Origin: Candidatus Oscillochloris fontis
Lineage (GTDB): Bacteria > Chloroflexota > Chloroflexia > Chloroflexales > Chloroflexaceae
Assembly: GCF_004138135.1 (NCBI RefSeq)
Contig: NZ_RYFD01000002.1
Span: 124,001-188,000 of the forward strand
Direction: 5' to 3'
DNA: 64,000 nucleotides
The notes beneath the pieces are model-generated. The model did not search any database, was not told where the DNA came from, and saw nothing but the letters and a program-made list of their open reading frames with translations. Within the stretch, counting starts at the first letter, position 1. Every line of letters starts with the position of its first letter. Shown piece after piece: positions 51,711 through 61,360 of the stretch. The position numbers were made by a program, and so were the translations under genes.

Positions 51711-51822
51711 TGATTTGATCACGAATTTTAATAATTATAAATAAACGATTTAATATCTGCATAATATGACCAGATTAAACTCACGGAGCGATAGTGTGGC
51801 TTTTTATAGACCCGGAGGGATT

Positions 51823-52893
51823 ATGCGGTTGCGTTCGCTAATGAGTCTCTTCACCCTGATCTTCGTCTTGTCGGCATGTTCTAGTACACCGGCATCCACC
51901 CCCTCTTCCAGCGCTCCGGCACCCAGCGCGGCTGCCGACACCTCCCCGATCATTATGGCCTGGTACCCCAACGAGTCGGGGTCGGAACTCGGCGCTGCGC
52001 GTGATGCCTTGGCGGCGGTGGTGAGTGAGGCGCTCAAGCGCCCGGTGCAGCACCAGACCACTACCGACTACATCATTGCGATTGAGGCCATGGCCAACAA
52101 CAACGCTCACCTCGCCTTCTTTGGTGCCGAGGGCTATGTGCAGGCTCACGATAAGAACCCCAAGGTACTGCCACTGGTTCTTCCGAGCGGCACCGATGGC
52201 ACCCTGAATGGCGCGGTCTACTATAGCTGGCTGGCCGTTATGCGTGGACAGGAAGGCAACTACCAGGAGAACGGTGCCTTCAAGCTCGACAACATCCAGG
52301 GCCAGCGCTTCTCCTTCGTCTCGAACAGCTCCACCTCTGGCTTCCGCGTGCCCTCGGCAAACATCCTCAATTACTTCTCGGCTCAGGAGAAGTGGAAGGA
52401 TCTGACCTCAGATGATCTGATCGAGGGCGGTGCGGACAACTTCTTCTCCGAAGTGCAGTTTGGTGGCTCGCACCAGGGTTCGGCGGTCAACCTGATCTCC
52501 GGCAAGGTGGATGTGGCCGCCTTCTGCGATACCTGTGTCGAGAACTATGTCACTCTGGTCGAAGGTACCGCCAACACGGCTGGCGCGGTCTATCGTGTCA
52601 ACGAGAAGGCCGACGAGCCATTCACGCAGTATGCGGGCGCCGAGTTTGTGATCATCTCGGCCACCCCGGTGCTGAACGCGCCCTTTGTGGTGAATACCAC
52701 GATGCTCACCGAGGCCGAGATCCAGACACTGAAGGACGCGCTTACCTCGGATGCGGTGGCTCAGAACACCCAGATCTTCGCCCCCAAGGAGGTGGTCGAG
52801 GCGGGTTATAAGCCGCTCTTCCGCAAGACCAAAGACGAGCGCTTCGTGCTGGTCGAGGACGCCTTCTTTGACCCGATCCGGGCGCTGCGCTAA
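51823..52893 (+). CDS. phnD: Phosphonate ABC transporter, substrate-binding lipoprotein PhnD
   Basis: A 356-residue lipoprotein (lipobox VLSACS near residue 20, then a Ser/Pro-rich linker) with a PhnD-type binding domain: IIMAWYPNESGSELGAARDA, the ligand loop RFSFVSNSSTSGFRVPSANI, and VNLISGKVDVAAFCDTCVEN. It should bind phosphonates or phosphite outside the membrane. The ATG at 51823 has GGAGG upstream; the longer frame lacks this. A family A repeat sits three bases after its stop. Confidence 0.93.
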   Translation: MRLRSLMSLFTLIFVLSACSSTPASTPSSSAPAPSAAADTSPIIMAWYPNESGSELGAARDALAAVVSEALKRPVQHQTTTDYIIAIEAMANNNAHLAFFGAEGYVQAHDKNPKVLPLVLPSGTDGTLNGAVYYSWLAVMRGQEGNYQENGAFKLDNIQGQRFSFVSNSSTSGFRVPSANILNYFSAQEKWKDLTSDDLIEGGADNFFSEVQFGGSHQGSAVNLISGKVDVAAFCDTCVENYVTLVEGTANTAGAVYRVNEKADEPFTQYAGAEFVIISATPVLNAPFVVNTTMLTEAEIQTLKDALTSDAVAQNTQIFAPKEVVEAGYKPLFRKTKDERFVLVEDAFFDPIRALR

Positions 52894-52895
52894 GG

Positions 52896-53044
52896 GTAAC
52901 TGTTCACACTTATCCTAGCATCTCGGTTTTGACGCCAAGACGCCAAGACGCCAAGCCTTCAAGATAAACACCCATCAAAACCTTTGCGTCTTTGCGCCTT
53001 TGCGTCAACCAAAGGCTTTGTTTACCCCAAGGGTGAACAGTTAC
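52896..53044. repeat. Palindromic repeat, family A (between phnD and phnC)
   Basis: GTAACTGTTCACACTT opens and GGTGAACAGTTAC closes; the interior has GACGCCAAGACGCC and CTTTGCGCCTTTGCGTC arms. It starts three bases after the phnD stop codon, inside the phnDCEE operon, and may lower downstream transcription relative to phnD. Confidence 0.88.
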
Positions 53045-53068
53045 CTACTCCACCCGAAGGAGACTCCG

Positions 53069-53857
53069 ATGCACCTGCTCCAAGTGGACTCGCTCACCAA
53101 GCGCTATGGCCACGAGACCCTCGCACTGAACGAGATCAGTTTTGATGTGCGCCCCGGCGAGTTTGTGGCCATCATTGGCCCCTCTGGGGCGGGCAAATCC
53201 ACGCTGCTGCGCTGCCTCAATCGGCTGATTGACATTAGTAGTGGCCAGGTACACTTCGATGGGGTGAATGTCTCGTCGCTACGCGGTGCGGCCCTGCGCC
53301 GTCAGCGCACCCAGATCGGGATGATCTTTCAACACTACAACCTCGTCAACCGGCTGAGCGTGATCGAGAACGTGCTGCACGGACGGCTGGGCTATAAGGG
53401 CACCTTCGCGGGCATCCTGGGCCTCTATAGTGAGCAGGAGAAGCAGGACGCCGTGCGCATCATCGAGAGTGTCGGACTGGGCGAGCAGATCTACAAACGC
53501 TGCGACCAACTCAGCGGCGGGCAGAAGCAGCGCGTCGGGATTGCGCGGGCACTGGTGCAGCAGCCCAAGATGCTGTTGTGTGACGAGCCGATTGCCTCGC
53601 TTGACCCCAATTCTTCCAAGATCATCATGGATACGCTGCGCGAGATCAACCAGAACCTCGGCATTACCGTGCTGGTCAATCTGCACCAAGTAGATGTGGC
53701 CCTGCGCTATGCCGACCGCCTGATCGGGATTAAGCGCGGCCAACTCGTCTTTGATGGCGACCCCAACCTCATCACTGACCACCAGATCCATCAGATCTAC
53801 GGCTCCGAGTCGGGTGATCTGATGCTCAACCCGCGTGAACGTTATGCAGCCGCTTGA
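53069..53857 (+). CDS. phnC: Phosphonate ABC transporter ATPase PhnC
   Basis: A 262-residue ABC ATPase: Walker A GPSGAGKSTLLRCLN, the PhnC-specific IGMIFQHYNLVNRLSVIENV, signature QLSGGQKQRVGIARAL, Walker B LLCDEPIASLDPNSS. The start at 53069 has AAGGAG upstream. It overlaps phnE by 14 bases. Confidence 0.95.
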   Translation: MHLLQVDSLTKRYGHETLALNEISFDVRPGEFVAIIGPSGAGKSTLLRCLNRLIDISSGQVHFDGVNVSSLRGAALRRQRTQIGMIFQHYNLVNRLSVIENVLHGRLGYKGTFAGILGLYSEQEKQDAVRIIESVGLGEQIYKRCDQLSGGQKQRVGIARALVQQPKMLLCDEPIASLDPNSSKIIMDTLREINQNLGITVLVNLHQVDVALRYADRLIGIKRGQLVFDGDPNLITDHQIHQIYGSESGDLMLNPRERYAAA

Positions 53858-54632
53858 CATCTTCCAACTCCGCCGCCGCCACGCGATCTTCTTCTTTCTC
53901 GTGCTGGTCGCGCTGACCTACGGGGCCGTCTTGGTGACGGAGTATGATACGGTGCGCGGCTTGACCGCACTGCCACGCGCCGCAACCTGGGCGGCGAGTA
54001 ACTTTGTCCCCGATGCGGAGGCCTTCCGCCGCCTACCCCGCATCCTCGCCAAGTTGCTCGATACGGTGCTGATGGCGATCTCATCGGCAACGGTGGCCTC
54101 GGCATGTGGGTTGGTGGTGGCGCTGATGGGGGCCACGACGACGCGCTTGCACCCCTGGTTGAGCCTGCCTGCCCGTGGGATTGCCAGCGTCTTCCGCAAT
54201 ATTGATGTGTCGGCCTGGGCACTCATTCTGCTCTTCTCGTTTGGCCAAAGCTCCTACACCGGCTATTTTGCCCTCTTCTTTGTCACCTTCGGCTTCATCG
54301 TGCGCGTGATGATCGAGACCATAGACGAAGTCAGTACCGATTCGGTCGAGGCGCTGCGGGCGACCGGAGCGGGCTACCTGGCGATCATCAGCCAGAGCAT
54401 CATCCCGGCCTGTCTGCCGCAACTGATCAGTTGGGTACTCTTCATGATCGAGACCAACATCCGCAGCGCCACCCTGGTCGGTATTCTCACCGGCACCGGG
54501 ATCGGCTTTGCCTTCGACCTCTACTTCAAGAGCTTCAACTACAGTTCGGCCAGTCTGGTGGTGCTCGTGATTGTGGTAGCCGTATTGTTGATAGAATCGC
54601 TATCGAATGCCATCCGACGGGCGGTGTTGTAA
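53844..54632 (+). CDS. phnE: Phosphonate ABC transporter permease PhnE (1)
   Basis: A 262-residue permease with about six helices and the EAA loop VEALRATGAGYLAIISQSII. VRVMIETIDEVSTDSVEAL is typical of PhnE. It overlaps phnC and, by one base, the second permease gene. Confidence 0.92.
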   Translation: MQPLDIFQLRRRHAIFFFLVLVALTYGAVLVTEYDTVRGLTALPRAATWAASNFVPDAEAFRRLPRILAKLLDTVLMAISSATVASACGLVVALMGATTTRLHPWLSLPARGIASVFRNIDVSAWALILLFSFGQSSYTGYFALFFVTFGFIVRVMIETIDEVSTDSVEALRATGAGYLAIISQSIIPACLPQLISWVLFMIETNIRSATLVGILTGTGIGFAFDLYFKSFNYSSASLVVLVIVVAVLLIESLSNAIRRAVL

Positions 54633-55456
54633 TGGCAGTAACGACTCACTCTGGGCGTATTCGGGTGCGCCCGCTCACCAAGGCTAACCTGAGCATTCAG
54701 GTGACATTGATCGGCCTGACGCTGCTGACAATCTATAGCTTTACCACCTTTGACGCCCGCAATATCAATCTCGTCGAGGCGCTGGGCGAGATGTTGAACA
54801 GCTTTCGCCTACTCTTCTTCGAGCCGCACCTAAAGAATACCGGCTGGGTTGAGTTGTGGCACGTCCTCTTGGTGACGATAGGGCTAGGCTTTCTGACCAC
54901 CATTTTCGGCGCGATCATCGCCTTCTTTCTGGCGCTGCTGGCGGCCCAGAACCTCGCCCCGCGCTGGCTGGCCCAGGTGATCCGCGCTGGCACCGCCGTT
55001 GTCCGTGCCGTCCCCACCGTCCTTTGGGTACTCTTCTTTGCCGTCTCGGCGGGTCTCGGCAGCGTCGCCGCTGTCCTCGGCATGACCTTTCACTCGGCGG
55101 GCTACTTGATCAAAGCCTACTCTGAGTCGTTCGAGGAGATCGAACCGGGGGTGCTCGAAGCCCTGCGGGCGAGTGGCGCAAGTTGGTGGCAGACGATCTT
55201 CCAGGCGGTGTTGCCCGCCTCTGCCTCGGCGCTGCTCTCGTGGACCTTTGTGCGCTTTGAGATCAACTTCTCGACTGCGATTGCCATGGGCGCGACGGCG
55301 GGTGCCGGTGGGATCGGCTACAACATGTTTATGGCGAGTGTCTATTACCTCGATCTGCGCGAACTCGGCGCACTAAGTTATGCCATCTTGCTCTTCGCCA
55401 TGCTGCTAGAGTGGCTGGCCACCCGGATGAAGGCGAATTTGGGAGCGAAATCGTGA
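54632..55456 (+). CDS. phnE: Phosphonate ABC transporter permease PhnE (2)
   Basis: A 274-residue second permease with the same EAA pattern (LEALRASGASWWQTIFQAVL) and end region GATAGAGGIGYNMFMASVYY. The two permeases probably form a heterodimer. Last gene of the phn locus; only 14 bp separate its stop from that of the convergent menE. Confidence 0.92.
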   Translation: MAVTTHSGRIRVRPLTKANLSIQVTLIGLTLLTIYSFTTFDARNINLVEALGEMLNSFRLLFFEPHLKNTGWVELWHVLLVTIGLGFLTTIFGAIIAFFLALLAAQNLAPRWLAQVIRAGTAVVRAVPTVLWVLFFAVSAGLGSVAAVLGMTFHSAGYLIKAYSESFEEIEPGVLEALRASGASWWQTIFQAVLPASASALLSWTFVRFEINFSTAIAMGATAGAGGIGYNMFMASVYYLDLRELGALSYAILLFAMLLEWLATRMKANLGAKS

Positions 55457-55470
55457 GAGGTTACACTTCG

Positions 55471-56928
55471 TCACCCCATCTCCTCGCGCAACCGCGCCCG
55501 CTGCAACTTGCCCGATGCGGTACGTGGGAGCGCCTCGCGCACTACAATGTCGCGCGGCAGTTTGTAACTGGCAAGCCGCTCACGCACAAAGGCGAGCAGT
55601 TCGGTGGCCGCAACCGGCTGCCGCAGCACCACCGCCGCCACCGGGCGCTGCCCCCACTGCGCATCGGGCATGCCCACCACCCCCGCCTCCACAACGGCGG
55701 GGTGAGCCAGGAGTGCCGCCTCGACCTCCGCCGGGTAGATGTTCTCGCCCCCGGAGATGATCAGGTCGCTGCGGCGCTCGACCACGTACAGGTAGCCCTC
55801 GGCGTCGCGGTAGCCCAGATCGCCCGTGTGCAGCCAGCCGCCGCGCAAGGCCGCCGCGCTGGCTGCGGGTTGCCCCACATAGCCGCTAGTGATGGTCGGG
55901 CCACTCAGCAGGATCTCGCCCACCTCGCCCGCTGCCGCCTCGCGCTCCACGGTGCCGATGCGTAGCCCCACTGGCAGGAGCGCGTGCCCCGCCGAGCCGA
56001 GTTTGCGCAGCGCGTCACCGGGGGCCAGCGTGGCCGCCTGCGAGGCACTCTCGGTCATGCCGTAGGTCTGGGCGACCGGCACGCCCATAGATGCGCAGCG
56101 CTCCAGCAGCGGGCGCGGGGCCGGGCCACCGCCGAGCAGCGCACAGCGGAAGTGCTGCGGGTAGGGCGTTGCGCCACGTGCATCGAGCATGCGTTGCAGC
56201 GTCGTGGCCACCACGGAGATGATCGTGACCCGTTCGGTTTCGATGGCGGTATTGACCGCATGGGCCTCGAAGCGTTCGTGCAGCACGATTGGGATGCCAT
56301 AGATCGCCCCGCGCAGAATAATTGCCAGCCCGCCAACATGGAACAGGGGCAACACGGCTAGCCAGCAGTCATCGGCGTGCAGTCCCAGGTTGAGTGCCGA
56401 GGCAGTCGCGTTCCACCAGTGGTTGCCGCAACTGAGCATAGCGCCTTTGGGGCTGCCGGTGGTGCCGGAGGTGTAGATGATGCTGTGCAGGGCGTTCAGG
56501 TCAAGATGCCGGGTTCCTCCCCCCAGCGGGGGGAGGTTAGGCGGGGGGAGATCATCCACGCCGTGGCTCCCCCCAGGCACGCTAAGGTGCGCCGCAAGAT
56601 CGCGGTGCGCGGCATCATAGAGTAGTGCCCGCGCACCACTATCGTTCAGTTGAAACTGTAACTCGCTCGCCGTCAGCCGGGTGTTGAGCAGCACCAGTGC
56701 CGCGCCGCAGCGCGGCGCGGCGTGGATCAGGCTGACATATTCAACCGAATTGCGCGCCAGCACCGCCACGCGCTCGCCCGGTTGCAGCCCCAGCGCCACC
56801 AACTGAGCCGCCAGCAGGTTGGCGCGCTGCTCAAGTTCGGCAAATGACCAGCGCCCAGCGGCGCTGATCAGTGCAGTACGTGCAGGATGCGCAGCGGCAC
56901 GCTGGGCGAGCCAATCAGGAATGTGCAT
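55471..56928 (-). CDS. menE: O-succinylbenzoate-CoA ligase MenE
   Basis: A 485-residue acyl-adenylating enzyme that activates o-succinylbenzoate in menaquinone synthesis. The AMP-binding loop is SIIYTSGTTGSPKGAMLSCG, followed by QTYGMTESASQ and a hinge GDLGYRDAEGYLYVVERRSD; the catalytic Lys lies in LPRTASGKLQRARL. Assignment to MenE over other CoA ligases rests on the men operon. Last gene, two bases after menA. Confidence 0.9.
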   Translation of the reverse strand: MHIPDWLAQRAAAHPARTALISAAGRWSFAELEQRANLLAAQLVALGLQPGERVAVLARNSVEYVSLIHAAPRCGAALVLLNTRLTASELQFQLNDSGARALLYDAAHRDLAAHLSVPGGSHGVDDLPPPNLPPLGGGTRHLDLNALHSIIYTSGTTGSPKGAMLSCGNHWWNATASALNLGLHADDCWLAVLPLFHVGGLAIILRGAIYGIPIVLHERFEAHAVNTAIETERVTIISVVATTLQRMLDARGATPYPQHFRCALLGGGPAPRPLLERCASMGVPVAQTYGMTESASQAATLAPGDALRKLGSAGHALLPVGLRIGTVEREAAAGEVGEILLSGPTITSGYVGQPAASAAALRGGWLHTGDLGYRDAEGYLYVVERRSDLIISGGENIYPAEVEAALLAHPAVVEAGVVGMPDAQWGQRPVAAVVLRQPVAATELLAFVRERLASYKLPRDIVVREALPRTASGKLQRARLREEMG

Positions 56929-56930
56929 GG

Positions 56931-57836
56931 TTATCCCAACAACAGCCCCAAGGTCAACAAGCTACCAAAGATCAGATGCAAGCGCCCGGTGTCGCGCAGG
57001 GCCAGATTGAGCGTCTTACCGCGCTGCTTGCCCACCCGATCCAGCAGGTTGAGTCCTATCGGTGCGCTGATCCAGGTGAGTAGCACAAAGGGCGACGCGC
57101 CACCCCACATCCAGGGCAGTGCGGCGGTCAGGTAGGCCATGAGTACCAGAATGGCAAACTCGCTGCGCGCAAAGAGTTCACCATAGATCACCGCCAGCGT
57201 GCGCTTGCCCACCCGCTTATCGGTGGGGGCGTCGCGTAGGTTATTAACCACCAGAATCGCGGTGACGAGCATGGCGACCGGGAGTGCGGCCAGGAAGGCG
57301 ACCAGACGGAACTCAAGGGTGTGCAGGTAGTCGGTGCCAACCACAGCCACGATGCCAAAGAAGATGAAGGTGAAGACATCGCCCAGGCCGTTATAGCCGA
57401 GCGGGTAGGGGCCACCCGTGTAGAGGATGCCCGATGCAATCGAGAGCAGCCCGATGAGCAGAATCGGCCAGCCGCCGACCCAGATCAGGTAGGCTCCGCA
57501 GAGGGCAGCCAGCCCGAAACTGGCCAGCATCGCCGCACGCACCGTACCGGGGGGCACCAAGCCACTCTGGGTGACGCGCGTTGGCCCCAGGCGGTCGGGG
57601 GTGTCGGCCCCCTTCTGGTGGTCGAAGTAGTCGTTGGCCAGGTTGGTGCCGATCTGAATCAGCAGGCTGGCAAAAAAGGCCGCGAAGAAGGCTCCAATAT
57701 TGATCTTGCGATCCGCGAGTGCGGTGGCGGTTCCCACTAACACCGGCACAACCGCAGCGGGGAGCGTGGGGACGCGGATGGCCATCAGCCAGACCTTGAG
57801 CGGGCTGAGTTCGGCAGTTTCGGTCGTTGAGTGCAT
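56931..57836 (-). CDS. menA: 1,4-Dihydroxy-2-naphthoate polyprenyltransferase MenA
   Basis: A 301-residue UbiA-family membrane prenyltransferase with eight to nine helices. The first Asp-rich site is NLANDYFDHQKGADTPDR (near residue 67) and the second NLRDAPTDKRVGKRTLAV (near residue 200). It attaches the polyprenyl tail to dihydroxynaphthoate. A family A repeat lies between it and menB. Confidence 0.93.
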   Translation of the reverse strand: MHSTTETAELSPLKVWLMAIRVPTLPAAVVPVLVGTATALADRKINIGAFFAAFFASLLIQIGTNLANDYFDHQKGADTPDRLGPTRVTQSGLVPPGTVRAAMLASFGLAALCGAYLIWVGGWPILLIGLLSIASGILYTGGPYPLGYNGLGDVFTFIFFGIVAVVGTDYLHTLEFRLVAFLAALPVAMLVTAILVVNNLRDAPTDKRVGKRTLAVIYGELFARSEFAILVLMAYLTAALPWMWGGASPFVLLTWISAPIGLNLLDRVGKQRGKTLNLALRDTGRLHLIFGSLLTLGLLLG

Positions 57837-57857
57837 GGATCAATACCTTATGCTGGG

Positions 57858-57985
57858 GTAACTTTTCACACTTCTCCTAGCATCCAGATTTTGACGCAAA
57901 GACGCCAAGACGCAAAGCCTTCAAGAGAAACCCCTATCACAATCTTTGCGTCTTTGCGCCTTGGCGTCAACACGAGGATTCTGTT
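57858..57985. repeat. Palindromic repeat, family A (inside men operon, one end lost)
   Basis: GTAACTTTTCACACTTCTCC opens, with GACGCAAAGACGCC and CTTTGCGCCTTGGCGTC arms. The second terminal repeat is missing and the element stops at the menB stop codon (57986-57988). Confidence 0.82.
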
Positions 57986-58813
57986 CTACGGATAGCGCCG
58001 GAAGCGCCGGAAGTTGGGCTTACGCTTCTCCAGGAACGCCTTCTTACCCTCCTGGGCCTCTTCACTCAGATAGTAGAGCAGCGTGGCATCACCGGCGAGT
58101 TGCTGCAACCCGGCGTGGCCGTCGGCGGCGGCGTTGATGGCCGCCTTGAGGAAGCGGATGGCCATGGGACTCTTATCCAGAATCTCGCGTGCCCACTGCA
58201 CCCCTTCATCCTCTAGGCGCTCTAGCGGCACCACCGTATTCACCAGCCCCATGTCGAGCGCCTGCTGGGCGTTGTACTGGCGGCACATGTACCAGATCTC
58301 ACGCGCCTTCTTGTCGCCAACCATGCGGGTGAGCAGGTTGGAGCCATAGCCAGCATCGAAACTACCCACCTTCGGCCCGGTCTGGCCAAAGATCGCGTTC
58401 TCCGCCGCAATCGTCAGGTCGCACACCACATGCAACACATGCCCGCCACCAATCGCGTAGCCCGCCACCAGCGCGATGACCGGCTTGGGAATGACGCGGA
58501 TCAGGCGTTGCAGATCGAGGACGTTCAGGCGCGGTACCTTATCGCCCCCGACATAACCGCCCTCCCCGCGCACACTCTGGTCGCCGCCGGAGCAGAAGGC
58601 CATGTCGCCCGCGCCGGTAAAGAGGATCACCCCGATGCTCTCATCATCACGGGCAAGGGAGAATGCCTCAAGAAGCTGGGTGGTGGTCTCCGGGCGGAAG
58701 GCGTTGCGCTTCTCAGGCCGGTTGATGGTGATCTTGGCGATCCCCTCACCACCAGCGTCGTGTTCGTACAGAATATCGCTATAGTTACCGACGTTCTTCC
58801 ACTCGATGGGCAT
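57986..58813 (-). CDS. menB: 1,4-Dihydroxy-2-naphthoyl-CoA synthase MenB
   Basis: A 275-residue crotonase-fold enzyme that closes the naphthoate ring. Family text: [57 protein letters not shown] and [20 protein letters not shown]. The end [14 protein letters not shown] is the classic MenB C-terminus. Confidence 0.97.
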   Translation of the reverse strand: MPIEWKNVGNYSDILYEHDAGGEGIAKITINRPEKRNAFRPETTTQLLEAFSLARDDESIGVILFTGAGDMAFCSGGDQSVRGEGGYVGGDKVPRLNVLDLQRLIRVIPKPVIALVAGYAIGGGHVLHVVCDLTIAAENAIFGQTGPKVGSFDAGYGSNLLTRMVGDKKAREIWYMCRQYNAQQALDMGLVNTVVPLERLEDEGVQWAREILDKSPMAIRFLKAAINAAADGHAGLQQLAGDATLLYYLSEEAQEGKKAFLEKRKPNFRRFRRYP

Positions 58814-58823
58814 GGACGCCTCC

Positions 58824-59621
58824 TTATTGCTGGGCTTCGTTTGGGTTCAATTCCGTCAGAAATCCTACCACAAGTTGGGCAAAGGCTTGGGGCTGTTCCA
58901 AATGAATGGCATGGCCAACATCGGGCATGTTCTCATGGCGTGCATTGGGCATCAACTCGACCATCTGCTGGTTGATGCGGGTGAATTTGTGATCGAGCAT
59001 CCCGCTGATGAGCAGGGTACGCATGGGGAGCGTGTTGAGCCGATTCCAGAGCGACGCTTGGCGGCCAGTCCCCATATTGCGCAACGCAGCGGCCAAGCCC
59101 TCTGGGCGGCAGCGCAGGCGGCGCGCATAGAGCGCGGCGCGGGTGGCGGCGGGCAGCCGCGCTTGGTTGGCAAAGAGGGCAATATTCTGCCAGTAGTCGG
59201 CGAACCAGGCAATGCCCCGGCTGGTAATCTGGTCAGCCAGATCATCATCGGCGGCGGCGCGCGCCACCCGCTCGGCGGGATCGGACAACCCCGGCGAAGC
59301 GCTCTCTAGGATCAGGCTGCGGATGCGCTGGGGGGCGGCGGCGGCGAGGTGCAACGCCACCCGCCCACCCATTGAGTAGCCCAGCAGATCGATCTGCGCC
59401 AGCCCCAGATCATCAAGCGTGGCCAGCAGATCATCCACACAACGCGGCATGGTGCGATCTGTCAGCGCAGATGCCCGCCCATGCCCCGGCAGATCGACCG
59501 CAATCACGCGGCGGTACGGAGTCAGGTGCGGAATCACCTCGGCCCACTCTTCGGCACTCCCTGTAAAACCGTGCAACAACACCAGAACCGGGCCATCACC
59601 ATAACTATCCAACGGATACAT
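58824..59621 (-). CDS. menH: SHCHC synthase MenH
   Basis: A 265-residue alpha/beta hydrolase: [20 protein letters not shown], nucleophile elbow [14 protein letters not shown] (Ser near 99), and [16 protein letters not shown] with the catalytic His. It removes pyruvate from SEPHCHC. One-base overlap with menD. Confidence 0.92.
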   Translation of the reverse strand: MYPLDSYGDGPVLVLLHGFTGSAEEWAEVIPHLTPYRRVIAVDLPGHGRASALTDRTMPRCVDDLLATLDDLGLAQIDLLGYSMGGRVALHLAAAAPQRIRSLILESASPGLSDPAERVARAAADDDLADQITSRGIAWFADYWQNIALFANQARLPAATRAALYARRLRCRPEGLAAALRNMGTGRQASLWNRLNTLPMRTLLISGMLDHKFTRINQQMVELMPNARHENMPDVGHAIHLEQPQAFAQLVVGFLTELNPNEAQQ

Positions 59622-61360
59622 CAGCGCAACCCCGCCCTCTCCAGACGTTCGGCAACCAACGGCCAGATCGCCCGGTGGTCACGCACATTGCGGGTACGCT
59701 CAGTACGCACCTCAACGATATGTAGGCCCGCGCCATCCACTCCCCGCAGCACGCCATGGCGGAAGGTGGCCCAGTCTTCGGCGCGGGTGTAGTGGGCAGC
59801 ATAGCATGCCGCCAGCGGTTCAAAATCGAGGCCGTGCGGTGTGCCAAAGAGCGTCTCGAACTGATCGCTCTCGCTCGCCTGGGGCAAAAAGGAGAAGATG
59901 CCGCCACCATCATTGTTGATCAGCACGATGGTGGCGCTGAGGGCGTGCAGTTTGGCCGCCAGCAGGCCGTTCGAGTCGTGGAAGAACGAGAGATCACCCG
60001 TAACAAAGACCACTGGCCCGTAGCCACCCGCTGCTAACCCCAGGGCGGTCGAGGTGAGGCCATCAATCCCGTTGGCCCCGCGATTACCGAGCAGACGCAG
60101 TGGGGTTTCACTGGGCGGGAAGAAGGTGTCGAGGTCGCGGATGGGCATCGAATTGGCCGCAAACAGCGTCGCATTGGCGGGCAGGATACGCGCCAATGCA
60201 GCAAACACCCCCGGCTCACTGATCTGCTCCTGGCCGCGCAGATGCTCGGCAATCACCGCCTGGGTACCTCGCTCCGCCTCGATCCAAGCCGCGCTCCATG
60301 CCCCAGCGGGGCGCGGTTCGGGCAGCGCCGCCGCGAGGCGCAGACAGAGATCGATCTCATCGGCAAAGAGGTGCTGGGCCGCCAGACTGGTCGGTTCGCG
60401 CCAACCGGCCCCACCGTCAACCACGATCTGGCGCGGTTGGGGGCTGCGGGTGAGGAACTGGAGCAGCGGCTTGGCGGTGGGCATCGCGCCCAGCCGCAGC
60501 ACCAGATCGGGGCGGTAGCGCGCCGCGAAGTGCTCATCGCGCAGGAAGGCATCATAGCCTCCGATCACCAACTCGTGGACATGCGCGCCACAACGCACCT
60601 GGGAGATCGGATCGGCCAACAACGGCCAACCGAGCCGCTCGGCCAGTTGCGCGGCTGCCGGAGCCAGCGCCGGATCATCCTGGGGGCCACAGACGATCAT
60701 GCCGCGCTCGGTAGTTTGCAGCAGCGCAGCCAGATCGGCAATCTGCTGCGCATCGGCGCGGCGTGGCGCAACCTGCACCTGGGGCAACGGGGCCGGATCA
60801 GCAAAGAGCGCCGCCAAGCGGGAACGATCCGGCAGCAGTGGCTCGCGCAGCGGGCAGTTGAGATGCACCGGTCCAGCCGGTGCGCCCCTGGCTGCCGCAA
60901 TCGCCCGTGCCACCAGCGACTGTAGGTAGGGTAAGAGACCCTCGGTTGGCACCGGCAGATCACTGGCCCAGCGCGTATTACCGCCATACATCGCAATCTG
61001 ATCGATCGTCTGGGGGGCACCATTATCGCGCAACTCGTGGGGCCGGTCAGCGGTGAGCAGGATGAGCGGCACCCGCGCAAGATGCGCCTCGGCAACAGCG
61101 GGCCAGTAGTTGGCCGCCGCCGTCCCAGAGGTACACAGCAGCACCACCGGGGCGCGCCGCGCACGCGCCATCCCCAGCGCGAAGAAACCCGCCGAGCGCT
61201 CATCATAGTGCATCCAGATGCGCGCCTGCGGGTGGCGCGCCGCCGCCAGCGCCAGCGGCGTACTGCGCGAGCCGGGGCTAATCACCAGATCGGCGGCTCC
61301 GCCGCGCACCAGGCCATCAATCAGCGTCGCCACCCAATCGGTAAGGAGTGCCTGACTCAT
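59621..61360 (-). CDS. menD: SEPHCHC synthase MenD
   Basis: A 579-residue thiamine-diphosphate enzyme joining 2-oxoglutarate to isochorismate. Family text: DLVISPGSRSTPLALAA, HYDERSAGFFALGMARA, LLGNRGANGIDGLTSTALG and DLSFFHDSNGLLAAK with the ThDP/Mg site. Overlaps menF by four bases and menH by one. Confidence 0.97.
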   Translation of the reverse strand: MSQALLTDWVATLIDGLVRGGAADLVISPGSRSTPLALAAARHPQARIWMHYDERSAGFFALGMARARRAPVVLLCTSGTAAANYWPAVAEAHLARVPLILLTADRPHELRDNGAPQTIDQIAMYGGNTRWASDLPVPTEGLLPYLQSLVARAIAAARGAPAGPVHLNCPLREPLLPDRSRLAALFADPAPLPQVQVAPRRADAQQIADLAALLQTTERGMIVCGPQDDPALAPAAAQLAERLGWPLLADPISQVRCGAHVHELVIGGYDAFLRDEHFAARYRPDLVLRLGAMPTAKPLLQFLTRSPQPRQIVVDGGAGWREPTSLAAQHLFADEIDLCLRLAAALPEPRPAGAWSAAWIEAERGTQAVIAEHLRGQEQISEPGVFAALARILPANATLFAANSMPIRDLDTFFPPSETPLRLLGNRGANGIDGLTSTALGLAAGGYGPVVFVTGDLSFFHDSNGLLAAKLHALSATIVLINNDGGGIFSFLPQASESDQFETLFGTPHGLDFEPLAACYAAHYTRAEDWATFRHGVLRGVDGAGLHIVEVRTERTRNVRDHRAIWPLVAERLERAGLR

